This document shows, piece by piece, positions 8,501 through 16,105 of a DNA stretch of 64,000 nt. This DNA comes from Cloacibacillus evryensis DSM 19522 (GTDB lineage: Bacteria > Synergistota > Synergistia > Synergistales > Synergistaceae). The notes under the pieces were generated by a model, which was given only the letters and a program-made list of their open reading frames with translations, had not been told where the DNA came from and ran no database searches. Position numbers and translations under genes: made by a program. The DNA is taken from contig NZ_KK073872.1 of assembly GCF_000585335.1 (NCBI RefSeq), positions 1,136,501 to 1,200,500 on the forward strand. The letters are read 5' to 3'. Position 1 is the stretch's first letter. Each line of letters opens with the position of its first letter.

Positions 8501-9342
8501 TCGTAAAAGAACTCAGTTATACATACAACATCGGACTGCCCACCGAACACCCGGCGCTGCATGGGGTATCTTTTGAGGCGCAGGCCGGTGAGATAGTCTC
8601 CGTCCTCGGTCATACCGGGAGCGGAAAATCGACGCTCGCGCAGCACCTGAACGCCCTGATGATCCCCCAGAAGGGAACGGTGGTCGTCGACGGCGTGAAT
8701 ACCGCCGAAGCGCCCCGCGAAGTACGCAGGAAGGTCGGCCTCGTATTCCAGTATCCGGAAGAACAGATATTCGCCGAAACCGTGGCGGATGAGATCGCCT
8801 TTGCCCCCAGGAACTGGGGGGCCGGCGAAGATGAGATAAAAGAGATCATACCGGAGGCGATAAGGGCGGTCGGCCTTGACGAAAAGATACTCGCCGCCTC
8901 GCCGTACAACATATCGGGCGGACAGAAGCGCCGGGTGGCCATCGCCTCCGTGATAGCGGCGCGCCCCGCCTACCTGGTCCTTGACGAACCGACCGCGGGG
9001 CTGGATGGAAGGGCTTCGCTTGAATTGATAAAGACTCTCAAAGATTTTGCCCAAAAGGGAATGGGGATCGTCCACATTACCCATGATATAGAGCTGGCGC
9101 TGGATATCAGCGCGAAGATACTGGTCCTTGAAGATGGGCGGGCTCTTTCGTGGGCCGCTCCCGCGGAAACCGCGGCGCTGATCTGCGCGGAAAAGATAAA
9201 GGGGCTTGCGATGCCGGAGATACTCGAGCTGGCAAAGCGGCTCAAAGAGGCCGGAAAAATAGAGGCGCTCACCTGGTCCCCGGACAGGCTGGCTGACGAG
9301 CTGGTTTCGGCCGCGGGAATCAGAGGTTCCCGCCGGCATTGA
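8491..9342 (+). CDS. ecfA2: Energy-coupling factor transporter ATPase EcfA2
   Basis: The second ATPase of the ECF module, 283 residues. Walker A is GHTGSGKSTLAQ (residues about 41-52), Q-loop FQYPEEQIF, signature NISGGQKRRVA, Walker B YLVLDEPTAGLD and switch ITHDIE. Together with EcfA1 and EcfT it would form the asymmetric heterodimer of a group II ECF transporter serving S components encoded elsewhere. Its start lies within ecfA1. Confidence 0.94.
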   Translation: MPLIVKELSYTYNIGLPTEHPALHGVSFEAQAGEIVSVLGHTGSGKSTLAQHLNALMIPQKGTVVVDGVNTAEAPREVRRKVGLVFQYPEEQIFAETVADEIAFAPRNWGAGEDEIKEIIPEAIRAVGLDEKILAASPYNISGGQKRRVAIASVIAARPAYLVLDEPTAGLDGRASLELIKTLKDFAQKGMGIVHITHDIELALDISAKILVLEDGRALSWAAPAETAALICAEKIKGLAMPEILELAKRLKEAGKIEALTWSPDRLADELVSAAGIRGSRRH

Positions 9343-9366
9343 TGACGGAGGGGCAACGAAAAAAGA

Positions 9367-10179
9367 ATGGCAGCCTTTGATAAGATCGCGCTTGGCCAGT
9401 ACATTCCGGCCAAGTCTCCCATACACGCTCTGGACCCGCGCGCGAAGATAATCCTGGTGATCTCCGCGATGGCCGCGGTCTTCATGACGCATACACTGAC
9501 GGCCTTTATCCTGTGGGGAGCCCTGCTCCTCCTGATAGCGCGCCTTTCACGGATACCGCCGCGCGTAGTGGCGGCGTCGGCCAGACCCGTCCTTATACTG
9601 ATAATATTTACCTCGCTGCTGCACCTTTTCCTCACTCCCGGCGACGAGATCGCCCGCTTCGGCAGGCTGACCGTCACGAAAGAGGGCGCCTTCCTCGCGC
9701 TGACAATGTCGATGCGCCTCGCCTGCCTTGTCATGTACGCTTCGCTGCTCACCTTCACGACTTCGCCGTCGCAGATCTCAGACGGGCTGGAGGGGCTGTT
9801 GTCGCCGCTGAAACGCGTCGGCGTGCCGGCCCACGAGATCGCGATGATGATAACGATCGCGCTGCGTTTCATACCGACGCTCTTCGAGGAGACCGGACGC
9901 ATAATCAAGGCGCAAAAGTCGCGCGGCGCGGAGTTTGACGAAGGCAGCCTGATGAAACGCGCGAAGGCCTACATCCCGGTACTCATACCGCTATTTGTGA
10001 TAATCTTTAAGCGTGCCGAGAGCCTTGCCGTGGCGATGGAAGCGCGCGGCTACTGCGGCGGCGCCGGGCGCACGCGTATGAAGCCCCTGCGCTGGCGGCC
10101 CTCGGACAGCGCCGCGCTGGCGGCGTTTATCCTCCTCTCCGCCGTTATCGTCTGCGGAGAAAAGGTCTTCCCGCTATGA
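9367..10179 (+). CDS. ecfT: Energy-coupling factor transmembrane protein EcfT
   Basis: The membrane scaffold that links ATPases to S components. The 270-residue protein has several hydrophobic segments (residues about 25-75, 105-130 and 245-265) and the two coupling-helix Ala/Ser-Arg-Gly motifs of EcfT: KSRGAEF near residue 180 and MEARGY near 220. It follows ecfA2 by 24 bases and overlaps truA by four bases. An adjacent S component is absent. Confidence 0.93.
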   Translation: MAAFDKIALGQYIPAKSPIHALDPRAKIILVISAMAAVFMTHTLTAFILWGALLLLIARLSRIPPRVVAASARPVLILIIFTSLLHLFLTPGDEIARFGRLTVTKEGAFLALTMSMRLACLVMYASLLTFTTSPSQISDGLEGLLSPLKRVGVPAHEIAMMITIALRFIPTLFEETGRIIKAQKSRGAEFDEGSLMKRAKAYIPVLIPLFVIIFKRAESLAVAMEARGYCGGAGRTRMKPLRWRPSDSAALAAFILLSAVIVCGEKVFPL

Positions 10180-10934
10180 ACCGCTACGCGGCGGAAGTCA
10201 GCTATGACGGAGGAAAGTTCTTTGGCTGGCAGATACAGCCGGGGCTGTCCACGGTACAGCGATCGCTGGAAGAGGCGGTCTCCAAAATCAACGGCCGCCA
10301 CACCCCCGTCGCCGGCGCGGGACGCACTGACGCCGGCGTGCACGCGAGGGCGCAGGTCTGTTCGTTCGATATGGAAAGGCCCTGGGAGCCGCGCCGCCTG
10401 CTGCTTGCGGTCAACGCGCATCTGCCGGAGGGCGTCAGCCTCATGCGGGCCGCCGCCGTCCCCGGTGATTTCCATGCCCGTTTCAGCGCCAGAGAGCGTG
10501 AATACCGCTACTTTATCTGGAACGCGAGCGCAATATATCCCCATATAAAGGGAAAGGCCTGCTGGATCAAGCCGCAGCGCTACGATTGGGCGCGCGCCGC
10601 CGAGGCGGCGAAGGAACTGCTCGGCCGCCACGATTTCAAAAACTTTTGCCGCCTTGAGGGAGGCGAACACAGCACCGTCAGAGAGATCACCCAAATACGC
10701 CTGATCGACAGGCGACCGCTTGTCATCCTGCGGATAAAAGGGAACGGCTTCCTGCACAACATGGTGCGGATAATACTGGGAAACCTGGAAATGGCGGCTC
10801 TCGGGCAGATAACTCCACGGCAGATAAAAGAGCTGCTCGATACGCGCGGGAGCACCAGATCCGACGGCGGCCGCACCTTTCCCGCCTGCGGCCTCTACCT
10901 GTGGCAGATATCGTATGACGAAAAACTATGGTGA
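10176..10934 (+). CDS. truA: tRNA pseudouridine(38-40) synthase TruA
   Basis: TruA isomerises uridines 38-40 in the anticodon arm. The 252-residue product starts NRYAAEVSYDGGKFFGWQ after the initiator Met and holds the catalytic aspartate in GAGRTDAGVHARAQ (residues about 46-59). FLHNMVRIILG near residue 190 is also typical. ecfA1-ecfA2-ecfT-truA after rplQ is conserved in many bacteria. This appears to be the last gene of the ribosomal super-operon. Confidence 0.96.
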   Translation: MNRYAAEVSYDGGKFFGWQIQPGLSTVQRSLEEAVSKINGRHTPVAGAGRTDAGVHARAQVCSFDMERPWEPRRLLLAVNAHLPEGVSLMRAAAVPGDFHARFSAREREYRYFIWNASAIYPHIKGKACWIKPQRYDWARAAEAAKELLGRHDFKNFCRLEGGEHSTVREITQIRLIDRRPLVILRIKGNGFLHNMVRIILGNLEMAALGQITPRQIKELLDTRGSTRSDGGRTFPACGLYLWQISYDEKLW

Positions 10935-10998
10935 CAGGCAGGATGGCTTTCATGCGTTTGCTCCGCGCTCTGTGATAAAAGCCTCTTTGTATGGCCGC

Positions 10999-11012
10999 TT
11001 ATATGGTAAAAT
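10999..11012 (+). promoter_or_regulatory. Probable extended -10 promoter of mreB
   Basis: TAAAAT at 11007-11012 is preceded by TGG, an extended -10. The -35 is poor. It lies about 70 bases before the mreB start, in the 148-base gap after truA. The same TATGGTAAAAT string forms the -10 region upstream of gyrA at 20053-20063. Confidence 0.5.
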
Positions 11013-11082
11013 AACTATTTGAGTTATATAGGAACGTTGCAAAAGAAGACCTCTGTATAGAGAGATAGGGAGGCTGGCAGGT

Positions 11083-12126
11083 TTGTGGAACAGAGATATA
11101 GGTATAGATCTGGGCACCGCCACGGTGCTGGTATTCGTTAAAGGCAAGGGGGTCGTCCTCCGCGAGCCGTCGGTCGTAGCGATGGACCAGAGCACGGGAA
11201 AGATACTTTCCGTCGGCGAGGACGCCAAAATAATGATCGGGAAGACCCCGGGCAACGTGGTGGCGATACGCCCGCTGCGCGACGGAGTCATCGCGGACTA
11301 CACCATGACGGAGGTCATGCTCCGCGAATTCCTGAAAAAGACCACCTCCGGCATGGAGCGCATCGTGCGCCACCGCCTGATGATCGGCGTGCCGGCGGGA
11401 GCTACCGACGTGGAGCGCCGCGCCGTGCTTGAGGCCGCGCTTGAGGTGGGTGCTAAAGAGGCTTACCTGATAGAAGAGCCGATGGCCGCCGCGATCGGAG
11501 CCAATATGCCTGTCGGCGAGGCGGTCGGGAACATGGTCGTCGACATCGGCGGCGGCACGACGGATATCGCCATCGTCTCCCTCGGCGGTCTGGTCGTATT
11601 TGAATCGCTGCGGGTCGGAGGCGACAAGTTTGACGAGGCGATCGTCCGCTACATGCGCAAGCAGTATAATCTGGCTATCGGCGAACAGACGGCGGAAGAC
11701 GTGAAAAAACAGATCGGCGCCTGCGATCCGACGAAGGCGTCTCCCGACAAGATAATGGACATTCGCGGACGCGACCTTGTCCAGGGACTGCCGCGCCAGG
11801 TCACGGTCAACAGCGTCGACGTCGCCAAAGCGATCGACGAACCGGTGAGCAGCATCATCGCCGGGATAAAGCGCGTCCTTGAAAAGACGCCTCCCGAGCT
11901 CTCCGCGGACGTAATGGACCGCGGGATAATCCTTACGGGCGGAGGCGCTTACCTGCGCGGCCTCGCCGAGCTGATCATGGAAGAGACGGAGATAAACGCC
12001 GTGGTCGCCGAATCGGCCGGCGAATGTGTCGCGCTGGGCACCGGCATCGCCCTGGAGTCGCTCGACAAACTCAAGGAGACCGGCGCGGTCTACCTCGCGA
12101 CGAAGAAAGGTTTCAAAGGCAGATAA
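11083..12126 (+). CDS. mreB: Rod shape-determining protein MreB
   Basis: MreB is the bacterial actin homologue that organises lateral wall synthesis. The 347-residue protein has phosphate-1 DLGTATVLVFVKG (residues 7-19), phosphate-2 MVVDIGGGTTDIA (about 147-159) and the adenosine motif ILTGGGAYLRGL near 285. The start is TTG with GGGAGG about ten bases upstream. Unusually for rod-shape loci there is no mreC/mreD next to it; a small Cys-cluster gene follows four bases later. Mbl would look the same at this level. Confidence 0.95.
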   Translation: MWNRDIGIDLGTATVLVFVKGKGVVLREPSVVAMDQSTGKILSVGEDAKIMIGKTPGNVVAIRPLRDGVIADYTMTEVMLREFLKKTTSGMERIVRHRLMIGVPAGATDVERRAVLEAALEVGAKEAYLIEEPMAAAIGANMPVGEAVGNMVVDIGGGTTDIAIVSLGGLVVFESLRVGGDKFDEAIVRYMRKQYNLAIGEQTAEDVKKQIGACDPTKASPDKIMDIRGRDLVQGLPRQVTVNSVDVAKAIDEPVSSIIAGIKRVLEKTPPELSADVMDRGIILTGGGAYLRGLAELIMEETEINAVVAESAGECVALGTGIALESLDKLKETGAVYLATKKGFKGR

Positions 12127-12130
12127 CCCC

Positions 12131-12553
12131 ATGCATTACTGGTGGGAGCGCGACGGCGTCCGCTTTGAGTGTACCGCCTGCGGCCGCTGCTGCGGCGGAG
12201 AGCCCGGCTCCATTTGGGTGACGCCCGCCGAGCGCGCGCGGATCGCCGGCGAGCTTGGGATAGACGAGATCGCCCTGCGAAAAGAATATCTGACGCGCCG
12301 CGAGGGAAGATGCAGTATAAAAGAGATGGAAAATTATGACTGCATTTTTCTTGAACGAAACTCGCGGCGCTGTAAGATTTACAAAGTACGCCCGCTCCAA
12401 TGCCGCTTATTCCCCTTCTGGCCCTCAATATTAAAAGATAAAAAAGTTTGGAATTTTTACGCTAATAGATGTCCAGGCATGAACAACGGAAAATATTATT
12501 CTCCGGAAATAATCAAAAAATTCTTAAATTTGCCATCTGCGGAAATATTGTAG
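12131..12553 (+). CDS. YkgJ-family cysteine cluster protein
   Basis: A 140-residue protein with the Cys pattern of the YkgJ/CxxCxxCC family (putative zinc or iron-sulfur chelating): FECTACGRCCGG near residue 14, a middle CSI and CIF, CKIYKVRPLQCRLFPFWP near 80, and CPG near 112. Function is unknown. I start it at the ATG four bases after mreB; an in-frame upstream extension would overlap mreB by 100 bases. The 3' third turns A+T-rich, merging into the A+T-rich leader of the next gene. Confidence 0.8.
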   Translation: MHYWWERDGVRFECTACGRCCGGEPGSIWVTPAERARIAGELGIDEIALRKEYLTRREGRCSIKEMENYDCIFLERNSRRCKIYKVRPLQCRLFPFWPSILKDKKVWNFYANRCPGMNNGKYYSPEIIKKFLNLPSAEIL

Positions 12554-12685
12554 ATATTAATACAAAAAATAAAGGCTCGTTGTTAGATAATTTTGGATAT
12601 TATATTTTAAGGCGCGAGAAAAAAGACCTTAATTGTCCCTTGTATTCTGGAAATTCAAACTTGATTTTATTCCCCTGCGATTGTA

Positions 12686-12699
12686 AACTTATATAAGTT
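12686..12699. promoter_or_regulatory. 14-bp perfect palindrome ahead of lat (possible operator)
   Basis: AACTTATATAAGTT is a perfect palindrome about 60 bases upstream of the lysine aminotransferase start, in an A+T-rich 200-base leader. TTGTAA at 12681 overlaps its left side and could be a -35. The location suggests a repressor or activator site. That is inference, and which regulator is unknown. Confidence 0.4.
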
Positions 12700-12759
12700 G
12701 GTAATATGTAAAATGAACTCATATTCCTAAGAAGTACAAAAACCGAGGAGGTTGTTCAC

Positions 12760-14127
12760 ATGCCGTCAAATTGCTCAGTAGCGCCGAAAGATGTATTCTC
12801 AACGATTGAAAAGCTCCTTCTTCGTGACGGGTTCGATATCGTCATCGATATGGAACAGTCAAAGGGAAGCCATATCGTAGACTCCGCGTCAGGGGCCAAG
12901 TGGCTGGACTTCTACACATTCTTCGCGTCGTCCCCCTTCGGGATGAATCACCCGAAACTCGACAATCCCGAATTCAAAGAGAAGATATTCCGCGCAGCCA
13001 TCAACAAGGTTGCCAACTCGGACATCTATACGCAGGAAATGGCTGAATTCATCAAAACTTTCGGTGAAGTTGCCGTCCCCGAAGGCTACAACCACGTGTT
13101 CTTTATCGACTACGGCACGCTCGCGGTCGAAAATACATTCAAGGTAGCGATGGACTGGAAAGTCCAGAAGCTCCTGCAGAAGGGCAAAGTCACCCCCGGC
13201 GAAGCCTACAACGGACGCAAGGGCACGAAGATCATGCACTTCAACGAAGCCTTCCACGGCCGCAGCGGCTATACCCTTTCCGTCACGAACACCAACGACC
13301 CGAACAAGCACCAGCGCTTCGCCAAGTTCACCGACTGGCCGCGCATCATCAACCCGAAGATCTCCTTCCCGCTTGAAGACCATATCGGAGAGGTCGAGTG
13401 GCTCGAGGCCCAGGCCATCAAGCAGATCAAACAGGTGCTGATGGACGATCCCGACGGAGTCGCGGCGGTCATCATCGAAACGATACAGGGCGAGGGCGGA
13501 GACAACCACTTCCGCACCGAGTTCTTCCAGAAGCTGCGCCAGATCTGCGACGAAAACGAAATGCTGCTCATCTTCGACGAAGTACAGTGCGGCATGGGCA
13601 TCACCGGCAAAATGTGGGCCTGGGAACATCATGCGCCCGTCAAGCCGGACCTCTTCTCCTTCGGCAAAAAGGCGCAGATCTGCGGACTCATCGCCGGCCC
13701 GCGCGTCGACGAAGTGAAAGACAACTGCTTCAAGGTATCGAGCCGCATCAACTCGACCTGGGGCGGCACCGTCGTTGACATGGTCCGCGCTCAGAAATAC
13801 CTTGAGATCTACCGCGACGAAAAAGTCCTTGACTACGTCAGCAACGTCGCCGGCCCCGCGCTCTACGCCGGACTCAAAGAGCTCGAGTCCGAATTCCCCG
13901 GATACATCCGCAACGTCCGCGGCAAGGGGCTTATGTGCGCCTACGACATCTGCTGCCCGGAACTCCGCGACAAGTTCCTCAAAGAGTGCCACAAAAACAA
14001 CATGCTCATCCTTGGCTGCGGCAGCAACACCGTCCGCTTCCGTCCGGCGCTCAACGTTCCCCTCGAAGACCTGCAGCTCGGCATCGATATATCCCGCAAA
14101 GCCGCCCAGGCCGTATTCAAGAAGTAA
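12760..14127 (+). CDS. lat: L-lysine 6-transaminase
   Basis: A class III PLP aminotransferase moving the epsilon-amino group of lysine to 2-oxoglutarate, giving allysine (piperideine-6-carboxylate) and glutamate. The 455-residue product has the family features: FIDYGTLAVENTFKVAMDW near 115-135, IIETIQGEGGD near 238-248, the PLP-aspartate in IFDEVQCGMG (Asp273), and the PLP lysine in LFSFGKKAQICG (Lys303 or 304). GAGGAGG precedes the ATG. It is single-gene, with a terminator directly downstream. In an amino-acid fermenter it would feed lysine degradation. Confidence 0.9.
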   Translation: MPSNCSVAPKDVFSTIEKLLLRDGFDIVIDMEQSKGSHIVDSASGAKWLDFYTFFASSPFGMNHPKLDNPEFKEKIFRAAINKVANSDIYTQEMAEFIKTFGEVAVPEGYNHVFFIDYGTLAVENTFKVAMDWKVQKLLQKGKVTPGEAYNGRKGTKIMHFNEAFHGRSGYTLSVTNTNDPNKHQRFAKFTDWPRIINPKISFPLEDHIGEVEWLEAQAIKQIKQVLMDDPDGVAAVIIETIQGEGGDNHFRTEFFQKLRQICDENEMLLIFDEVQCGMGITGKMWAWEHHAPVKPDLFSFGKKAQICGLIAGPRVDEVKDNCFKVSSRINSTWGGTVVDMVRAQKYLEIYRDEKVLDYVSNVAGPALYAGLKELESEFPGYIRNVRGKGLMCAYDICCPELRDKFLKECHKNNMLILGCGSNTVRFRPALNVPLEDLQLGIDISRKAAQAVFKK

Positions 14128-14150
14128 TCCTGATCTTAGAGAGCTAAAAA

Positions 14151-14179
14151 AATGCCGGAGCATCGCTCCGGCATTTTTT
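14151..14179 (+). terminator. Intrinsic terminator after lat
   Basis: A perfect 11-bp stem (AATGCCGGAGC at 14151-14161 with GCTCCGGCATT at 14165-14175), a three-base loop and a T run. Starts 24 bases after the lat stop. A-rich on its left side, so it may also end the minus-strand gene that converges from 14293. Confidence 0.92.
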
Positions 14180-14292
14180 ATGGCGTAAGCGCCCCGCTGT
14201 TTTCTTCGTACAGGGGCATATCCGGCGAGGCGGCTCACGCGGGGCGGACGGCGGCGGGATAAGGGCCGTCCGTGAAAAACATCGCCGCGGCG

Positions 14293-14811
14293 TCAGCGGC
14301 CGGTTCCCTGCCGCAGCGCCTCCTCCCACATCCGGTAGCGCTCGTCGTTCCTTCCGGCGCAGGCCGGGCTGGTGGAGAGCATTCGGCGGTAGTGGCGGGC
14401 CGGTTCGCCGAAATATTTTTTGTATTTTGCAAACGCGCAGGCGCCGTTGAAGAGGATCAGAGAAATGTTGGGATGAAGCGCGAGCAGCGAGGGGACGTCG
14501 TTCGGCTCCTCGTCTCTGATTTTTCCGTCGAGACTGCCGGCGCGGCGCGCGCATTTTATCGTATCCCATAACGCGAGGCGGCGGCGCAGGATAAAATCGT
14601 AGCGTTCCTGAAAGGAGTCCGGCATCGTCTCTCCGAATACACGGTAAAGTATCTTCCAGAAATGGTTTTGCGGATGCGCGTAGTAGCTGCTCATCGCCAG
14701 CGATTTTTCTCCCGGCAGCGAACCCAGTATCAGCGTGCGCGAGCTGTCGTTTATAACCGGACCGAAGCTGTACTTCATTTTTTGCGATACCCTTCCCTTC
14801 TTGCCTATCAT
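14293..14811 (-). CDS. DNA-deoxyinosine glycosylase (uracil-DNA glycosylase superfamily)
   Basis: A 172-residue base-excision repair enzyme of the UDG superfamily, predicted to excise hypoxanthine or mismatched uracil. Motifs visible: the water-activating loop LILGSLPGEKS (residues about 28-38), YYAHPQNHFWKIL (43-55), LALWDTI near 80, and ILFNGACAFAKYKKYF plus LSTSPA (about 118-147). AAGGGG lies 8 bases upstream of the chosen ATG; a second ATG 11 codons later is possible. It is transcribed towards lat and away from carA. Confidence 0.85.
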   Translation of the reverse strand: MIGKKGRVSQKMKYSFGPVINDSSRTLILGSLPGEKSLAMSSYYAHPQNHFWKILYRVFGETMPDSFQERYDFILRRRLALWDTIKCARRAGSLDGKIRDEEPNDVPSLLALHPNISLILFNGACAFAKYKKYFGEPARHYRRMLSTSPACAGRNDERYRMWEEALRQGTGR

Positions 14812-14914
14812 ATTTTATCCCCTTTTACCGCCGCCGCCGCCCTATTATTCGTCATAATTTTTGTGCAACCGATTGAATGTCCATTGTCACCGGTAAAAAT
14901 ATATCGAAGAGGGC

Positions 14915-14942
14915 TTGACGAATTATGTTTAAGGGCTATAAT
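14915..14942 (+). promoter_or_regulatory. Sigma-70-type promoter of carAB
   Basis: TTGACG at 14915-14920, a 16-base spacer, and a perfect TATAAT at 14937-14942. It lies about 100 bases before the carA start. The spacing and both boxes fit a strong housekeeping promoter. Confidence 0.85.
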
Positions 14943-14977
14943 ACTCTGGAACTTTGAACGATTGGTAAAATCAATAA

Positions 14978-15013
14978 ATAAACAAAACATATATTCATGT
15001 TCATTTTGTTTAT
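14978..15013. promoter_or_regulatory. 10-bp inverted repeat in the carAB leader
   Basis: ATAAACAAAA at 14978-14987 and its exact complement TTTTGTTTAT at 15004-15013 are separated by 16 A+T-rich bases that contain a shorter CAT/ATG symmetry. The repeat sits in the transcribed leader, just before the carA ribosome binding site (AAGGAG at 15023). It could be a protein-binding operator or a weak RNA hairpin occluding initiation. Confidence 0.4.
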
Positions 15014-15039
15014 AGAAAAGTGAAGGAGTGCGCGATCTT

Positions 15040-16095
15040 ATGAAGAACAGAGTTTACTTGACGCTGAGCGACGGCTCGGTATGGCCCGGAAGGGGGCATA
15101 TCGAGGCACCCGTGGAGGGAGAAGTCGTCTTTACCACGGCCTCCTGCGGTTATCCGCAGACTTTGACGGACCCCTCTTACAACGGACAGATCGTCATCTT
15201 CGCATTTCCGCCCATCGGCATCTACGGAGTGGATAAAGAAAATCTTGAGGGGCGGCGCGTGTGGGTGCGCGCGGCTCTTATGACCGGCCTTGACGAGACG
15301 GAGGAGGGACGTTTTGAAAGCCTGACCTCCTGGATGGCGGAAAACGGACGCCCGCTTATCTCCGATATAGACACGCGCCAACTGATATTAAAGATACGCG
15401 AATGCGGTTCGATGATGGGCCGCATCGACCTCGAACCGCATGTTCCGGGGCTGGAAGAGCTGCCGGATACGCTGGTTTCCGAGGTCTCCTGCCGCGAAAT
15501 GGAGACATACGGCGGCGGGGAACTGACCGTCGCGCTGATGGACTACGGCGTCAAAGAAAATATTATTCGCGGCATGGTGCGCCGCGGCTGCCGCGTGATA
15601 CGTTTCCCGCATAACACGCGCGCTTCCGAGGTGCTGGCCTCCGGCGCCGACGGGATATTGCTGAGCAACGGGCCGGGAGACCCCTCCGTGCTAGATTTCG
15701 AGGCGGGCGAGATCGCCGGGATGCTTCCCTGCGGCAGGCCGCTGCTTGGAGTATGCCTCGGCAATCAGCTTCTCGCGCGCTCCTGCGGGGCGAAGACAAA
15801 AAAACTCCCCTTCGGCCATCGCGGGGCAAACCAGCCCGTGCTCGAATGTTCCACGGGGCGCGGTATCCTCACCAGCCAGAACCATCAGTACGCCGTGGAC
15901 GGCGATACGCTTGCGGGGACGGACCTTGAGGTGGCCTACAGCCACCTGGGGGACGGCACGGTCGAGGGGCTGCGCCACAAGCGTTTCGACGCGCTCTCCG
16001 TGCAGTTTCATCCCGAGGCCTCGCCCGGCCCGGAGGACGCCTCCTACATTTTCGACAACTTCATAACCCGTATGCGGGCCGCTAAAGGGAGATAG
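15040..16095 (+). CDS. carA: Carbamoyl-phosphate synthase small (glutaminase) subunit
   Basis: CarA hydrolyses glutamine and passes ammonia to CarB. The 351-residue product has an N-terminal CPSase_sm domain (LTLSDGSVWPGRG, then SYNGQIVIFAFPPIGIYG) and a C-terminal class I amidotransferase domain with the nucleophile in LLGVCLGNQLLA and the His/Glu pair in VQFHPEASPGPED. The usual CLGHQ is CLGNQ here. I choose the ATG at 15040 with AAGGAG 11 bases upstream over the GTG at 15028. It is followed 10 bases later by carB. Confidence 0.95.
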   Translation: MKNRVYLTLSDGSVWPGRGHIEAPVEGEVVFTTASCGYPQTLTDPSYNGQIVIFAFPPIGIYGVDKENLEGRRVWVRAALMTGLDETEEGRFESLTSWMAENGRPLISDIDTRQLILKIRECGSMMGRIDLEPHVPGLEELPDTLVSEVSCREMETYGGGELTVALMDYGVKENIIRGMVRRGCRVIRFPHNTRASEVLASGADGILLSNGPGDPSVLDFEAGEIAGMLPCGRPLLGVCLGNQLLARSCGAKTKKLPFGHRGANQPVLECSTGRGILTSQNHQYAVDGDTLAGTDLEVAYSHLGDGTVEGLRHKRFDALSVQFHPEASPGPEDASYIFDNFITRMRAAKGR

Positions 16096-16105
16096 GTGAA
16101 CGCTG

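Noticed and set aside
7933-9492. 519-residue minus-strand ORF across ecfA1/ecfA2
   Set aside because: Antisense to two well-supported ATPase genes, no ribosome binding site or family motifs.
12469-12696. 75-residue ORF after the YkgJ-family gene
   Set aside because: Overlaps that gene in another frame and ends in an A+T-rich leader; no ribosome binding site or motif.
12889-14238. 449-residue minus-strand ORF opposite lat
   Set aside because: Exact shadow of the lysine aminotransferase gene; low-complexity Asp/Val/Ala protein typical of antisense frames in G+C-rich DNA.
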